A stretch of DNA of 62,985 nucleotides from Myxococcales bacterium (GTDB taxonomy: Bacteria > Myxococcota_A > Polyangia > GCA-2747355): positions 1 to 62,985 of the forward strand of contig JAGQIK010000479.1 in assembly GCA_020431405.1 (NCBI GenBank), written 5' to 3'. Positions 17,322 through 26,069 of the stretch are shown here, piece by piece. The position numbers were made by a program, and so were the translations under genes. The notes under the pieces were generated by a model. It had not been told where the DNA came from. It worked only from the letters and a program-made list of their open reading frames with translations, and made no database searches. Positions within the stretch are counted from its first letter, which is position 1; each line of letters starts with the position of its first letter.

Positions 17322-19034
17322 ATGCCCGACGAGAGCCCACAGCCGCGGCGCAGCCTGCTCGCCGCGCTCGATGCGCTGGCGCTGATCACGATCGTGGTCG
17401 TCAGCGGCTACGACGTCGTAGCGGCCACGCCCCACGCCGCCGCGTGGGTGGTGGTGGCGTTGGTCACCGCCATCGGCGCGTTCGCCGACATGCGCGAGGT
17501 GCGCGCCTCGCCCGACCCGCTCGACTTGCTGCGCCGGCAGGGTGTCGAGTGGCTCGCGTTGGCGCTGGCGATCTTCATCGTCGCCTTCCTCGGCCCCCAA
17601 CACACCAGCGTCAAGGTCTGCCTGTTCGTACGCTTGCTGGTGCACATGTCGCGCGAGACGCTCGCCACCCGCGCCGGCGCCGCGCTGGCTGGTTTCTTCA
17701 GCGAGCAGGCGGCGCGGCTGCTCGTATTCAGCTTCCTGGCGGTGATCGCCATCGGCACGCTGGCGCTGACGTTCCCGCGCGCCACCAGCGACGGCCAGGG
17801 CGCGAGCTTTCTCGACGCCCTGTTCACCTCGGTGTCGGCCACCTGCGTCACGGGGCTGATCGTGCGCGACACCGGCAGCTACTTCTCGTCGTTCGGCCAG
17901 GGCGTGATCCTGGTGCTGATCCAAGTCGGCGCGCTCGGCATGATGACCATCTCCGCGTCAGCGGCAGTGATGTTCGGCCGGCGGCTGGGTCTGCGCAGCC
18001 GCTCGGTGCTCGCCGAGGTCCTCGGCCAGGGTGACCTGCAGACGATGCACAGGCTGGTCTCGTACATCGTCAAAATGACGTTTCTGATCGAGCTCGCCGG
18101 CGCGCTGCTGCTCTATCTGCGCTTTCGCGCCGACATGCCGTCGGGCGCGGCCGCCTATCAAGCCATCTTTCACGCCATCAGCGCGTTCGCCAACGCCGGC
18201 TTCTCGCTCAACGCCGACAGCCTGGTCGGCTACCGCGCCGACCTGGTGGTCAACACCGTCATCTCGGCGCTGATCGTGCTCGGCGGCTTCGGCTTCACCG
18301 TCATCGCCGCGCTGACCAGCCGCGACAGCTGGCGACGCACGCGGCGCAGCCGCTGGGCGAGCAGCTCGGCACACACGCGCATGGTGCTGATCGTCAGCGG
18401 CGGGCTGCTCGCCTTCGGCGCGGTGGCCTTCTACTTCCTCGAGTACCGCAACACGCTGGCGGGCCTGCCGCTCGGCGACAAGCTCTTCGCCTCGGGCTTC
18501 GCGTCGGTCTCCGCGCGCACGGCAGGCTTCAACACCGTCGACCTGGCGCAGCTCGGCCCCGCGATGCTGATGCTGACGCTGGCGCTGATGTTCATCGGCG
18601 GCGCGCCGGGCGGCACCGCCGGCGGCGTGAAGGTCACCACCGTGGCGGTGCTGACCCTCGCCGTGCGCAGCTACGTGCTCGGCCGCTCCGAGGTCGAGGT
18701 CTTCGGGCGCACGATCCCCAAGACCGTCGTCTACAAGGCGGTGGCGATCGTCGTGATCAGCTTCGGGCTGCTGATGCTGATCTTCACCGCGCTGCTGGCG
18801 ACACAGGACGGGCTGCCCTTCGAGCGGCTGCTCTTCGAATCGGTGTCGGCCTATGGCACGGTGGGGCTCTCGATGGGCCTCACCGACAAGCTCGACGCCG
18901 TCGGACGCGTGTTGATCGCCGTGCTGATGTTCATCGGGCGCACCGGACCGCTGGCGATGGCGCTGCTGATCGCCAGCCGCGGCGGGCGCACCGCCCCCTA
19001 CAAGCTTCCGCACGAGAGCGTGCTGGTAGGATAG
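17322..19034 (+). CDS. TrkH/KtrB-family potassium uptake membrane subunit
   Basis: 570 residues, polytopic. The four pore loops of the Trk/Ktr/HKT fold are visible: TSVSATCVTGLIV, HAISAFANAGFSL, ASVSARTAGFNTV and ESVSAYGTVGLSMGL, each with the filter Gly (CVTGL, NAGFS, TAGFN, TVGLS). An extra N-terminal block of about 130 residues with hydrophobic helices makes it longer than plain KtrB. It should import K+ (perhaps with Na+) under control of the next gene, which starts 10 bp downstream. The HAMP protein after that completes a three-gene operon. Confidence 0.9.
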   Translation: MPDESPQPRRSLLAALDALALITIVVVSGYDVVAATPHAAAWVVVALVTAIGAFADMREVRASPDPLDLLRRQGVEWLALALAIFIVAFLGPQHTSVKVCLFVRLLVHMSRETLATRAGAALAGFFSEQAARLLVFSFLAVIAIGTLALTFPRATSDGQGASFLDALFTSVSATCVTGLIVRDTGSYFSSFGQGVILVLIQVGALGMMTISASAAVMFGRRLGLRSRSVLAEVLGQGDLQTMHRLVSYIVKMTFLIELAGALLLYLRFRADMPSGAAAYQAIFHAISAFANAGFSLNADSLVGYRADLVVNTVISALIVLGGFGFTVIAALTSRDSWRRTRRSRWASSSAHTRMVLIVSGGLLAFGAVAFYFLEYRNTLAGLPLGDKLFASGFASVSARTAGFNTVDLAQLGPAMLMLTLALMFIGGAPGGTAGGVKVTTVAVLTLAVRSYVLGRSEVEVFGRTIPKTVVYKAVAIVVISFGLLMLIFTALLATQDGLPFERLLFESVSAYGTVGLSMGLTDKLDAVGRVLIAVLMFIGRTGPLAMALLIASRGGRTAPYKLPHESVLVG

Positions 19035-19044
19035 CGAGACGCTG

Positions 19045-19734
19045 ATGCGAGAATACGCGGTCATCGGCCTGGGACAGTTCGGCGCCACGGTGGCGCGCAC
19101 TTTGGTCGAGCTCGGCGGCGTCGTGATCGGCATCGACGCCGACATGGACATCGTCGAGCGCTACAAGGACGACCTCGGCCAGACGATCTGCCTCGACGCC
19201 ACCGACGAGGCCGCGCTGCGCGCCGCCGGCGTGGCCGACGTCGACACCGCCGTGGTGGCGCTCGGCGAGTCTACCGAGGCGGCGATCCTCGCCACGGCCA
19301 ACCTCAAGAACCTCGGCGTGGGGCAGATCGTCGCCCGCGCCAACTCGGCCCTTCACGAACGCGTGCTCAAGCTCGTCGGAGCACGCCGCACCTACAACCC
19401 GGAGGAGCGCATGGCGAGCCACGTCGCGCGCGCGATCATCTCGCCCGACGTGCACGAGGTCATCCCGCTGTCGTCGGGCCACAGCCTCGTCGAGGTCGAG
19501 GCGCCGCGGCCGTGGATCGGCAAGACCCTCTCGCAGCTGAGCGTCCGCGGCGAGCACAAGATCAACATCGTCGGCATCAAGCACCGGCGCCTCGCCGTCG
19601 ACGACCGCGGCCGCTCGGTGGTCGCTTACGACCTCAATGACCTGCCCGCCGCCGACGACCGCATCGCCGAAGGTGACGTGCTGCTGGTCGTCGGCAGCGA
19701 CGAGCGCATCCGGGCGCTGGAGAAGCTGCGCTGA
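19045..19734 (+). CDS. TrkA/KtrA-family RCK regulatory subunit
   Basis: 229 residues. The N-terminal Rossmann RCK domain starts YAVIGLGQFGATVARTL (GxGxxG nucleotide loop) with an acidic end of strand 2 (GIDADMDIVE). The C-terminal TrkA-C domain begins near residue 135 (EVIPLSSGHSLVEVEA). One RCK-N plus one RCK-C is the KtrA layout, so an octameric cytosolic gating ring that binds NAD or ATP/ADP is expected. Its TGA shares a base with the ATG of the next gene (TGATG). Confidence 0.92.
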   Translation: MREYAVIGLGQFGATVARTLVELGGVVIGIDADMDIVERYKDDLGQTICLDATDEAALRAAGVADVDTAVVALGESTEAAILATANLKNLGVGQIVARANSALHERVLKLVGARRTYNPEERMASHVARAIISPDVHEVIPLSSGHSLVEVEAPRPWIGKTLSQLSVRGEHKINIVGIKHRRLAVDDRGRSVVAYDLNDLPAADDRIAEGDVLLVVGSDERIRALEKLR

Positions 19735-20564
19735 TGAGCGCTCCGCGCGCGCTGACGCTGCGCAGCAAGCTGACGCTGGTCTTCGCGTTGGCGACGCTGC
19801 TGGTGGTGCCGCCCAGCGTGGCGACCATCGTGCACCTCTATCGGCTGCAGCAGATCAACAGGGAGCTGGCCAAGCTCGACAAGCGCTATCGCGCGCTCGG
19901 CGCCGACGGCGGCGTCGCCACGCGCAACGACATCGAGAAGCGCATGATGGCGCTCAACGCGCGCGAGGTGCGCGTGGGTGACGCCGCCTATCGCGACGTG
20001 ATCACCATCGGCACGCTGAGCGTGCTGCTGCTGCTGGCGATCACCTTCGTGCTGCCGGCGCGCATCGTGCGCCCCATACGCCGCCTCGCCGCGCTGACGC
20101 GACAGGCCGAAGGAGGACGGCTCGACGTGCCGCCAGCGGAGGTGACGCCCGACGAGATCGGCGACCTCGCGCAGCGCCTCAACCGACTGTTCGCCGATCT
20201 CGAGCGCTTCGACGGGCTCAAGACGGCGCGCATCGCCGAGCTCGCCGACCAGCGCACCACGCTGCTGACGGCGCTGACGCACAACCAGCCGGGAAGCGGC
20301 GCCGCGCTGCTCGACGACCACGACCGCACGGTGGCGCTCAGTCAAGGGCTGCGCGTGCTGCTCGAGCTCGACGACGACGAGGAGCCGCCCGTCGATCTGG
20401 TGCTGGCGCTCGGCTGGCAGGACACGCCGCTCGTCGAGGACCTGCAGGAGCGGGCCGGCGTGTTCGGCGGCGTCAAGCTCGAGCGCGACGGCACGCAGTA
20501 CGCCGTGACGTGGCATCGCTCGCGCACGGGGTACAAGGTGATCGTGCTGAGGCCAGCGCAGTAG
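19734..20564 (+). CDS. HAMP-domain membrane protein coupled to the potassium transporter
   Basis: 276 residues. Two membrane helices (about 12-34 and 84-107) flank a periplasmic loop of roughly 50 residues with coiled-coil character. A HAMP domain follows (ARIVRPIRRLAALTRQAEGG to about residue 160), then a coiled-coil segment (AELADQRTTLLTALTH), the point where a kinase or methyl-accepting domain would normally begin. Instead the protein ends in a short domain of about 85 residues (DRTVALSQGLRVLLELDDDE) that I do not recognise; there is no histidine-kinase H or N box, GGDEF or methylation helix. Start overlap with the RCK gene suggests it works with the K+ channel, perhaps as a sensor. Confidence 0.72.
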   Translation: MSAPRALTLRSKLTLVFALATLLVVPPSVATIVHLYRLQQINRELAKLDKRYRALGADGGVATRNDIEKRMMALNAREVRVGDAAYRDVITIGTLSVLLLLAITFVLPARIVRPIRRLAALTRQAEGGRLDVPPAEVTPDEIGDLAQRLNRLFADLERFDGLKTARIAELADQRTTLLTALTHNQPGSGAALLDDHDRTVALSQGLRVLLELDDDEEPPVDLVLALGWQDTPLVEDLQERAGVFGGVKLERDGTQYAVTWHRSRTGYKVIVLRPAQ

Positions 20565-20565
20565 C

Positions 20566-20581
20566 GGCCGGGCCTCGGGCC
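20566..20581. repeat. Heptamer repeat, short copy (reverse orientation)
   Basis: GGCCGGGCCTCGGGCC lies between two convergent genes. Its reverse complement reads GGCCCGA followed by GGCCCGG, that is two units of the heptamer found in the longer copies at 14.9, 44.1 and 51.9 kb. It can also fold as a short hairpin. Confidence 0.5.
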
Positions 20582-20583
20582 AG

Positions 20584-21465
20584 CTAGCGAACGCGCTCGG
20601 CGCTGATGTTGCGCCGCTCGAGCAGCGCCAGCACGCCCTGATCTCCGAGCAGGTGGGCGAAGCCGACGGCGACAAACCAGCCGCCTTCGTCGGCGGCCTT
20701 GGCGATGGCGTCGAGCCAGCGCTGGTTGCGGTCGGCGATGAAGCGCTGGTAGAGCGGCGTGCCGAGCGCCGGCATGGCGCCGGCTTCGGGTGCGAGCTGC
20801 CACAAGCGCGTGTCGTCGCCGCCGAGATAGGCGCTGCGCAGCTTCGCGTAAGCGGCGAGCACGGCGTCGATGCCGTCGACGAGCTGCAGCAGCGAGGCCA
20901 CGCCGTCGGCGATGGGCACGGCGTTGAGCGGGTCGACCTGGGCACGCCAGTGCTCGAGGTAGATCACGGTGCTGCCGCTGTCGCGCGCGCGCGCCTCGAG
21001 CGTCGGATCGATGGGGCGTTTGGTGGCGAAGCGATCCTGGAAAATCGCGGTGCCCGCGGCCCAGGGCCGCAGCGCGGAGAGCTCGGTGGGCGCAGCGTCG
21101 GGCAGCAGCGCGCGCAGCTTGGCCCACGCTTCGGCGCCGAGCAGCGCCTCGAGCGTCTTCTCGCCGGCCGGCAGTCGGGTCGCCTCGCGAAAGAGACTCT
21201 GCTCGGACGCGGGCACCGTCGACTCGAAGGCAGCGCTGGCGCTGGCGTCGAGGGCGTCGAGCACGCCCCCGGGCAGCTCGTCGGTCTCCACGCCGAGGTG
21301 CAGCGTGCCGTAGATGTAGGTCGTGCCCGCCGCGCCAGCGATGCGATAGAGCGGCGGCAGCGGCCCGGACGAGTCGTCGCCACCGCAGGCGCCGAGCGCG
21401 ACGAGCGCGCCGAGCGCGACGAGCGTGGCGAGCGTGGTCGTCGCCCGGCGGCGAGCGCGCCTCAT
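20584..21465 (-). CDS. TraB/GumN-family lipoprotein
   Basis: 293 residues. Lipobox ALGAC (Cys27). The TraB/GumN family is recognised from TTYIYGTLHLG near the N-terminus, the central Glu-rich part (AFESTVPASEQ, EALLGAEAWAKL) and WFVAVGFAHLLGDQGVLALLERR at the end, where the paired GxxH motifs are the proposed metal-dependent (Tiki-like) active site. Function in bacteria is uncertain. The ATG shares one base with the upstream stop (TGATG), so it is coupled to the preceding lipoprotein. Confidence 0.82.
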   Translation of the reverse strand: MRRARRRATTTLATLVALGALVALGACGGDDSSGPLPPLYRIAGAAGTTYIYGTLHLGVETDELPGGVLDALDASASAAFESTVPASEQSLFREATRLPAGEKTLEALLGAEAWAKLRALLPDAAPTELSALRPWAAGTAIFQDRFATKRPIDPTLEARARDSGSTVIYLEHWRAQVDPLNAVPIADGVASLLQLVDGIDAVLAAYAKLRSAYLGGDDTRLWQLAPEAGAMPALGTPLYQRFIADRNQRWLDAIAKAADEGGWFVAVGFAHLLGDQGVLALLERRNISAERVR

Positions 21466-22616
21466 CAGGGCAGCCTGTGGCAGACGTAGTCGAGCTGCAT
21501 GCCGCGGCGCACGACGATGTGCAACGCGCGCTGGGTGAAGGCCGCGTGCACGTCGGCGATCGACGCGGCGCTCGCCGGCAACACCACCGCTGGCGGCATC
21601 GTCCAGCTGCCGCCCGCGTCGAGACGAAGGAACGTGAGCTGCGGGCCGGCGTTAGCCAGCACGTATTGTGTGCCGCTGCTGTCGTCGAGCGCGGAGATGG
21701 CGACGGGGTCGTCGAGCGGCTGCGACGGCGGCCGCGCCAGCGGGCCGAGGCTGTTGAGGCCGGCGCTGTCGAGGTAGTAGGCGTTGAAGCTCGACGCGCT
21801 GACCGCCGTGACCGCCACGGGCGATGGCCCGTTGGTGTTCTGTGCCTCGGTGCGGTTGGCGCCGGCGCACCACTGCGCGTGCGTGCCCTGCTCGAGCACG
21901 ATCGTCGACGGCACCACGGCGGTGCTGTGGGCCAAGCCGAAGTGCGAAGGTGTCACGCGCAACGCCAGCGACGCCGGCTCGTCGACTTGCTGTCGCGAGC
22001 AGAACGCGGGCGGTCCGCTCTGCCCTGGCGCGAGCCGAAGCAGCCGCAGCGTGCCCGCGCTCCAGGCGGCGCCGAACGTGCCCGCGCTGCTGTGGTCTAC
22101 GGCGAGCGCGTCGGCGGCCGGGCTGCTGCTGCCGAGCACCCTCGGCGCGCCAGTGGCGGCGATGCCGTAGATCAGCACGCGGTCGAGCCCGTTGACGAGC
22201 AGCACGTCCATGGTCGCGGTAGCGACCAGCGCCAGCGGCCCGATCTGCGCGTCTGGCAGGCTCAGCGAAAAGACGCTCCCGTCGTCGCCGCGCCAGCGAT
22301 CGATGACCAAGTGCGTCTGCGGCACGCTCTGGCTGGGCGAGGCAAAGTAGGCCAGGCGCACCTCGGGACCAGCGGCGACGACGGCGAACTCGCCGATGGT
22401 GCTGCTCCAGCTGCGGCGATTGACCAGGCCGCAGGTGCTCGGGGTCGTCGACGCGTCACCATCGGGCTGCGCGATGCCGGCGTCCACGGGCGCCCAGGCA
22501 TCGGCGTCACTGCCCACGGCCGCGACGGCTACGTCGAAGCCCTGGCGCACGCAAGCGCCCGTGCCCAGCGCCAGCGCCAGCGCCAGCGCTGCGAGTGTTC
22601 TACTTGAGGCAGGCAC
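21465..22616 (-). CDS. Lipoprotein of unknown function, middle gene of a lipoprotein operon
   Basis: 383 residues from a GTG at 22616, which gives a compact signal (TLAALALALALGTGAC, Cys22). This start lies 17 bp inside the end of the upstream VWA gene. The mature part is rich in short beta-strand-like segments (EVRLAYFASPS, MDVLLVNGLDRVLIYGI, TLRLLRLAP, GLAHSTAVVPSTIVL) spaced about 40-50 residues apart, which suggests a beta-propeller, but no clear signature is seen. The extended upstream frame to 22940 is antisense-like nonsense and was not used. Confidence 0.65.
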   Translation of the reverse strand: MPASSRTLAALALALALGTGACVRQGFDVAVAAVGSDADAWAPVDAGIAQPDGDASTTPSTCGLVNRRSWSSTIGEFAVVAAGPEVRLAYFASPSQSVPQTHLVIDRWRGDDGSVFSLSLPDAQIGPLALVATATMDVLLVNGLDRVLIYGIAATGAPRVLGSSSPAADALAVDHSSAGTFGAAWSAGTLRLLRLAPGQSGPPAFCSRQQVDEPASLALRVTPSHFGLAHSTAVVPSTIVLEQGTHAQWCAGANRTEAQNTNGPSPVAVTAVSASSFNAYYLDSAGLNSLGPLARPPSQPLDDPVAISALDDSSGTQYVLANAGPQLTFLRLDAGGSWTMPPAVVLPASAASIADVHAAFTQRALHIVVRRGMQLDYVCHRLP

Positions 22617-23613
22617 GCTCGATCGCCTGCGCCACCACGTCGAGCGCGGGAGCGAGATCGCCATCGCAGAGGCTCTGCTGCACGCCGCGCTGTCCGAACG
22701 CCTCGACGAGCTGTGCGAAGCGATTGCCGGGGGCCGCGTCGCCGAGCTCGGTGGAGCTGCAGGCTGGCTTGACGCCCCCTGGCACGGAAGGATCGATCGT
22801 GACCGGCGCCTTGGGACCGGTGATCGCCGCGACGACGACGCGATCGGGGTTGGACGCCTTGAGCTGCTTGAAGGCGTTGACGTAGCGCGAGACGGCGTGG
22901 AGCTTGTCGGTGTGCGCGACGCAGCGCGTGCGCAGATCACCGAGGGTGATGTCGTCGGGATCGTATATTTTGGGGTCGGCGGCCGAGCAGTCGTCCTCGT
23001 CGGTGATGAAGATCACGGCCAGCGGCGCGTTGGCGCGCAGAAAGCCCGCGTTCTGCGGCTGCGCGGTGAGCGCCACCAGCGCCGCCTCCATCTGCTGCTC
23101 GTAGCCGCAACCGCCCACGCCGAGCTCGGCGATGCAGGCGAAATCGCTCGCCACGTTGGGGCCCGGTCCGGTGAGGTACGCGGGGAACGTCTTGCCAGCG
23201 CAGGCCGGCGATGCCGCGTTCTGCAGCAGGCCGTTATCACCGGGTGCGACGCAGTTCATCGCCGGTCGATACGGCCCTGCGCCGAGGTCGGTGGAGACGA
23301 CGCCAACGTGATAGCTCTTGATCGGCGGATCGATGGCCTCGATGCGCTGGATGAACTTCGAGAAGTTGGCGATCAGGTTCTTCTGCTCCTGCTCCATCGA
23401 GTTGGAGTTGTCGATGACGAACAGGATGTCGACGGTGTCACAGGCGAAGACCACCGGCACATCGGTGACGCGCTGGTCGACGGGCACGCCATCGACTCGT
23501 TGCGCGTCGCCGCCGTCGCCCGGCGTGAAGTTGTTGGTGCCTGCACAGCCTGCCAAGCCTGCCACTAGCAGCGCCAGGGCGGCCGCGAGCATCGAGCGCG
23601 CGCGGTAAGACAT
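22600..23613 (-). CDS. VWA-domain lipoprotein
   Basis: 337 residues. Lipobox LAGC (Cys23), then an Asp/Gly-rich linker. The VWA domain starts near residue 59 with DILFVIDNSNSMEQEQ, a DxSxS-type metal site (here DNSNS), and continues with VGVVSTDLGAGP and LAVIFITDEDDCS. At least ten Cys residues should form disulfides. First gene of a three-lipoprotein operon; it diverges from the Cys-rich lipoprotein gene across only 19 bp. Likely a surface or periplasmic binding protein; ligand unknown. Confidence 0.82.
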   Translation of the reverse strand: MSYRARSMLAAALALLVAGLAGCAGTNNFTPGDGGDAQRVDGVPVDQRVTDVPVVFACDTVDILFVIDNSNSMEQEQKNLIANFSKFIQRIEAIDPPIKSYHVGVVSTDLGAGPYRPAMNCVAPGDNGLLQNAASPACAGKTFPAYLTGPGPNVASDFACIAELGVGGCGYEQQMEAALVALTAQPQNAGFLRANAPLAVIFITDEDDCSAADPKIYDPDDITLGDLRTRCVAHTDKLHAVSRYVNAFKQLKASNPDRVVVAAITGPKAPVTIDPSVPGGVKPACSSTELGDAAPGNRFAQLVEAFGQRGVQQSLCDGDLAPALDVVAQAIERACLK

Positions 23614-23619
23614 AGTCGC

Positions 23620-23628
23620 TATACTTTA
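23620..23628. promoter_or_regulatory. Candidate bidirectional -10 in a 19 bp divergent gap
   Basis: TATACTTTA fills half of the gap between two start codons. Rightward, TATACT (23620-23625) predicts a start at or within a base of the ATG at 23633. Leftward, TAAAGT (23628-23623) predicts a start a few bases before the ATG at 23613. TACTTTA fits TAnnnTA. There is no room for a Shine-Dalgarno on either side, so both mRNAs are probably leaderless or nearly so. Confidence 0.5.
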
Positions 23629-23632
23629 CTGC

Positions 23633-26065
23633 ATGCGGAACGCCTTCTCTTACCTAACCCTTACCCTCGCCATCCTGGGGCTTGGCGGCGCCACGATGCT
23701 CGGGGCGTGCGCGAGCAGCTCCGCGCCGCCCGCCAAAGTCGACGGGCGCGGCACCGACGGTGGGCTCGACGGCCAGCCCGACGCCGATCCTTGCGCCGGC
23801 AAGAGCTGCGACGACAAGCTCTCGTGTACCGAGGACACGTGCGTCGCGGGCAAGTGCGAAAACACGCTCAAGGCCGACGCCTGCCTCATCGATGGCAAGT
23901 GCTACGCCAAGGGTCAGGGCGACAACGCCACCAACAGCTGCTACGTCTGCGATCCGAGTCAGTCGAGCAGCGCCTGGAGCGACGACACGAGCCTCTGCGC
24001 TGATGACGGAAAGAGCTGCACCGACGCCAAGTGCGTCTCCGGCAAGTGCGAGCACGAGGTGCAGCTCGGCTACTGTCTGGTCAGCGGCAGCTGCTATCAG
24101 GACGGCGCCGCCGACCCCAACAACGAATGTCAGGTCTGCGACAGCGGCAGCAAGAGCGATGGGTTCTCGGCCAAGAGCAACGGCGCCGCCTGCGCTGCCG
24201 ACGCGCTGAGCTGCACCGACGACGTCTGCGACGCCGGCAGCTGCACGCATCCCGTCAAGAGCGGCAGCTGTCTGATCAGCGGCGCCTGCTACGCCGACGG
24301 CGAGGTCAACCCCACCAGCGACTGTCAGGGCTGCGACGCCAGCGCCGAGCAGCTCGCCTGGACCACGCGCGCCGATGGCAGCGCGTGCGCCGACGACGGC
24401 CTGACCTGCACCGAAGACAAGTGCCAGAGCGGCGCTTGCTCGCACCCGCTCAAGGCCAACACGTGCTTGATCACCGGCTCGTGCTTCGCGGCCAACGACA
24501 CCAATCCGCAGGCGGAGTGTCAGCTCTGCAACCCGGCCACGTCGACCAGCGCGTGGACCAACAAGGCGGGCGGCACGCCGTGCACCAGCGACGGCCTGGC
24601 GTGCACCAACGACGTGTGCGGCGCTGGCGTCTGCACGCACCCTGTCGCCGCCAACACGTGTCTGATCAGCGGCAGCTGCTACAACGACGGCGACAATCAC
24701 CCCGGCGTTCAGTGCAGGCGCTGTATCGCCTCGCAGTCCAACACGCAGTGGTCGGTGACGCCCGACGGCGTTGCCTGCGCGGATGACTCGCTGTCGTGCA
24801 CCGACGACGTGTGCGGCGCGGGCATCTGCACGCACCCGATCCGCAGCGGCCAGTGCTTGATCAACAACGCCTGCTACGCCGCGGACGCGCAGGTTGGCGC
24901 GTCGACAAGCTGCAACTCGTGCGTGCCTTCGGTCTCGCAGATCGCCGCGACGCTCACCGACGGGCGCTCCTGCGACGACAACGACAGCGGCACGGGCGCC
25001 GACATGTGCCTCGCCGGCATCTGCCGCGGCTTCAACGGCTGGACGTGGGAGTGGTCGGGCACCGACACCGACACGGCGCTTCACGACGTGGTGCGCGCAT
25101 CCGACGGCAACATCTGGGTCGCAGGCAGCTTCGTCAACGGCTTCAGCGAAAACCGCGGCCTGATGGCGCGCCTCTCGCAGGGCACGGTCAGCAACCTGAC
25201 GCTGGTGACGGCGCCGATGCGCTCGCTGCACCATCGCGTCGCCGTCGGCGACAACGGCACCACGCGCTGGTTCAACGGCATCGCCTGGGTCAACCCGACC
25301 ATCGGCAACTTCGGCGGGGCCAACCTCACCGGCGTGTGGGGCCGCACGTTCGCCTCGACCTCGGCGCACTACATCTCCGGCGACGGCGTGCTGCAGCTCT
25401 GCGAGACCATCGACAACGGCGCCAACTTCGCCTGTGGAACGTACTCCGGCTTCGGCACGGACAACCTGCGGCGTGTGGTCGGCACGGTGATGCCGAGCGG
25501 CGCGCCCGATCGCCTGTGGGCGGCGCGCGGCAGCGTGGCCGAGGACATCTTCAGCGCGCAGGGCGGCTCGACGGTGCTCTCCAAGGCGGCACCGGAGGGC
25601 TGCACCGACAGCGCCGGCTCGCCGTGCGGCAACTCGCCGGGACCGCTTCTCGACCTGTGGGCGCGCGACGCCAACGAGGTCTGGGCGGTGGGCAACGCCG
25701 GGCTGGTGCTGCGCTACGACGGCGCGGGCTGGACCAGCGTGCAGATCCCGACCATCACCGGCCCCGAGGCACCGCAGGTCAACTACGTCTTCCGCGGCGT
25801 GCACGGCGACGGTGACCTGGTGATCCTCGTCGGCGAGCGCACCTGGGGCGGCCTCTTCTACGACCTGATCATGGTCGTCTACAACCGCGCGCTCGACCGC
25901 TGGTTCGACGTGCGCGCGGTGGACTTCACCAACATCACCGACCCGCGCCTCGCCTCGTGGCGGCTCAACGCCGTCGGCGGCCCGCTGACCAACCTCTACA
26001 TCGTGGGCAGCAAGTGGGTCATCGGCGAGACGCAGCAGAAGGCGCTTCACATCGCGCGCCCCTAG
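23633..26065 (+). CDS. Cys-rich repeat lipoprotein with propeller-like C-terminal half
   Basis: 810 residues. Lipobox LGAC (Cys26). Residues about 52-465 consist of six tandem modules of about 65 residues with eight Cys each, following the scheme LSCTDDVC-GxC-H-xCLISGxCY-NP-C-xxC; a seventh is partial. Residues about 470-810 hold spaced strands ending in motifs such as NIWVAGSF, HHRVAVGDNG and NEVWAVGNAGLVLRYDGAGW, typical of propeller-like repeats in Myxococcota lipoproteins. Similar repeats occur inside the exporter encoded by the next, convergent gene, whose stop lies 4 bp away. Likely a surface adhesin or receptor; ligand unknown. Confidence 0.78.
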   Translation: MRNAFSYLTLTLAILGLGGATMLGACASSSAPPAKVDGRGTDGGLDGQPDADPCAGKSCDDKLSCTEDTCVAGKCENTLKADACLIDGKCYAKGQGDNATNSCYVCDPSQSSSAWSDDTSLCADDGKSCTDAKCVSGKCEHEVQLGYCLVSGSCYQDGAADPNNECQVCDSGSKSDGFSAKSNGAACAADALSCTDDVCDAGSCTHPVKSGSCLISGACYADGEVNPTSDCQGCDASAEQLAWTTRADGSACADDGLTCTEDKCQSGACSHPLKANTCLITGSCFAANDTNPQAECQLCNPATSTSAWTNKAGGTPCTSDGLACTNDVCGAGVCTHPVAANTCLISGSCYNDGDNHPGVQCRRCIASQSNTQWSVTPDGVACADDSLSCTDDVCGAGICTHPIRSGQCLINNACYAADAQVGASTSCNSCVPSVSQIAATLTDGRSCDDNDSGTGADMCLAGICRGFNGWTWEWSGTDTDTALHDVVRASDGNIWVAGSFVNGFSENRGLMARLSQGTVSNLTLVTAPMRSLHHRVAVGDNGTTRWFNGIAWVNPTIGNFGGANLTGVWGRTFASTSAHYISGDGVLQLCETIDNGANFACGTYSGFGTDNLRRVVGTVMPSGAPDRLWAARGSVAEDIFSAQGGSTVLSKAAPEGCTDSAGSPCGNSPGPLLDLWARDANEVWAVGNAGLVLRYDGAGWTSVQIPTITGPEAPQVNYVFRGVHGDGDLVILVGERTWGGLFYDLIMVVYNRALDRWFDVRAVDFTNITDPRLASWRLNAVGGPLTNLYIVGSKWVIGETQQKALHIARP

Positions 26066-26069
26066 AGCG

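Noticed and set aside
23780-25030. Regular DNA repeats that could suggest a CRISPR array
   Set aside because: The repeats are in frame, about 195 bp long, diverged, and encode the Cys-rich modules; there are no short identical repeats with unique spacers.
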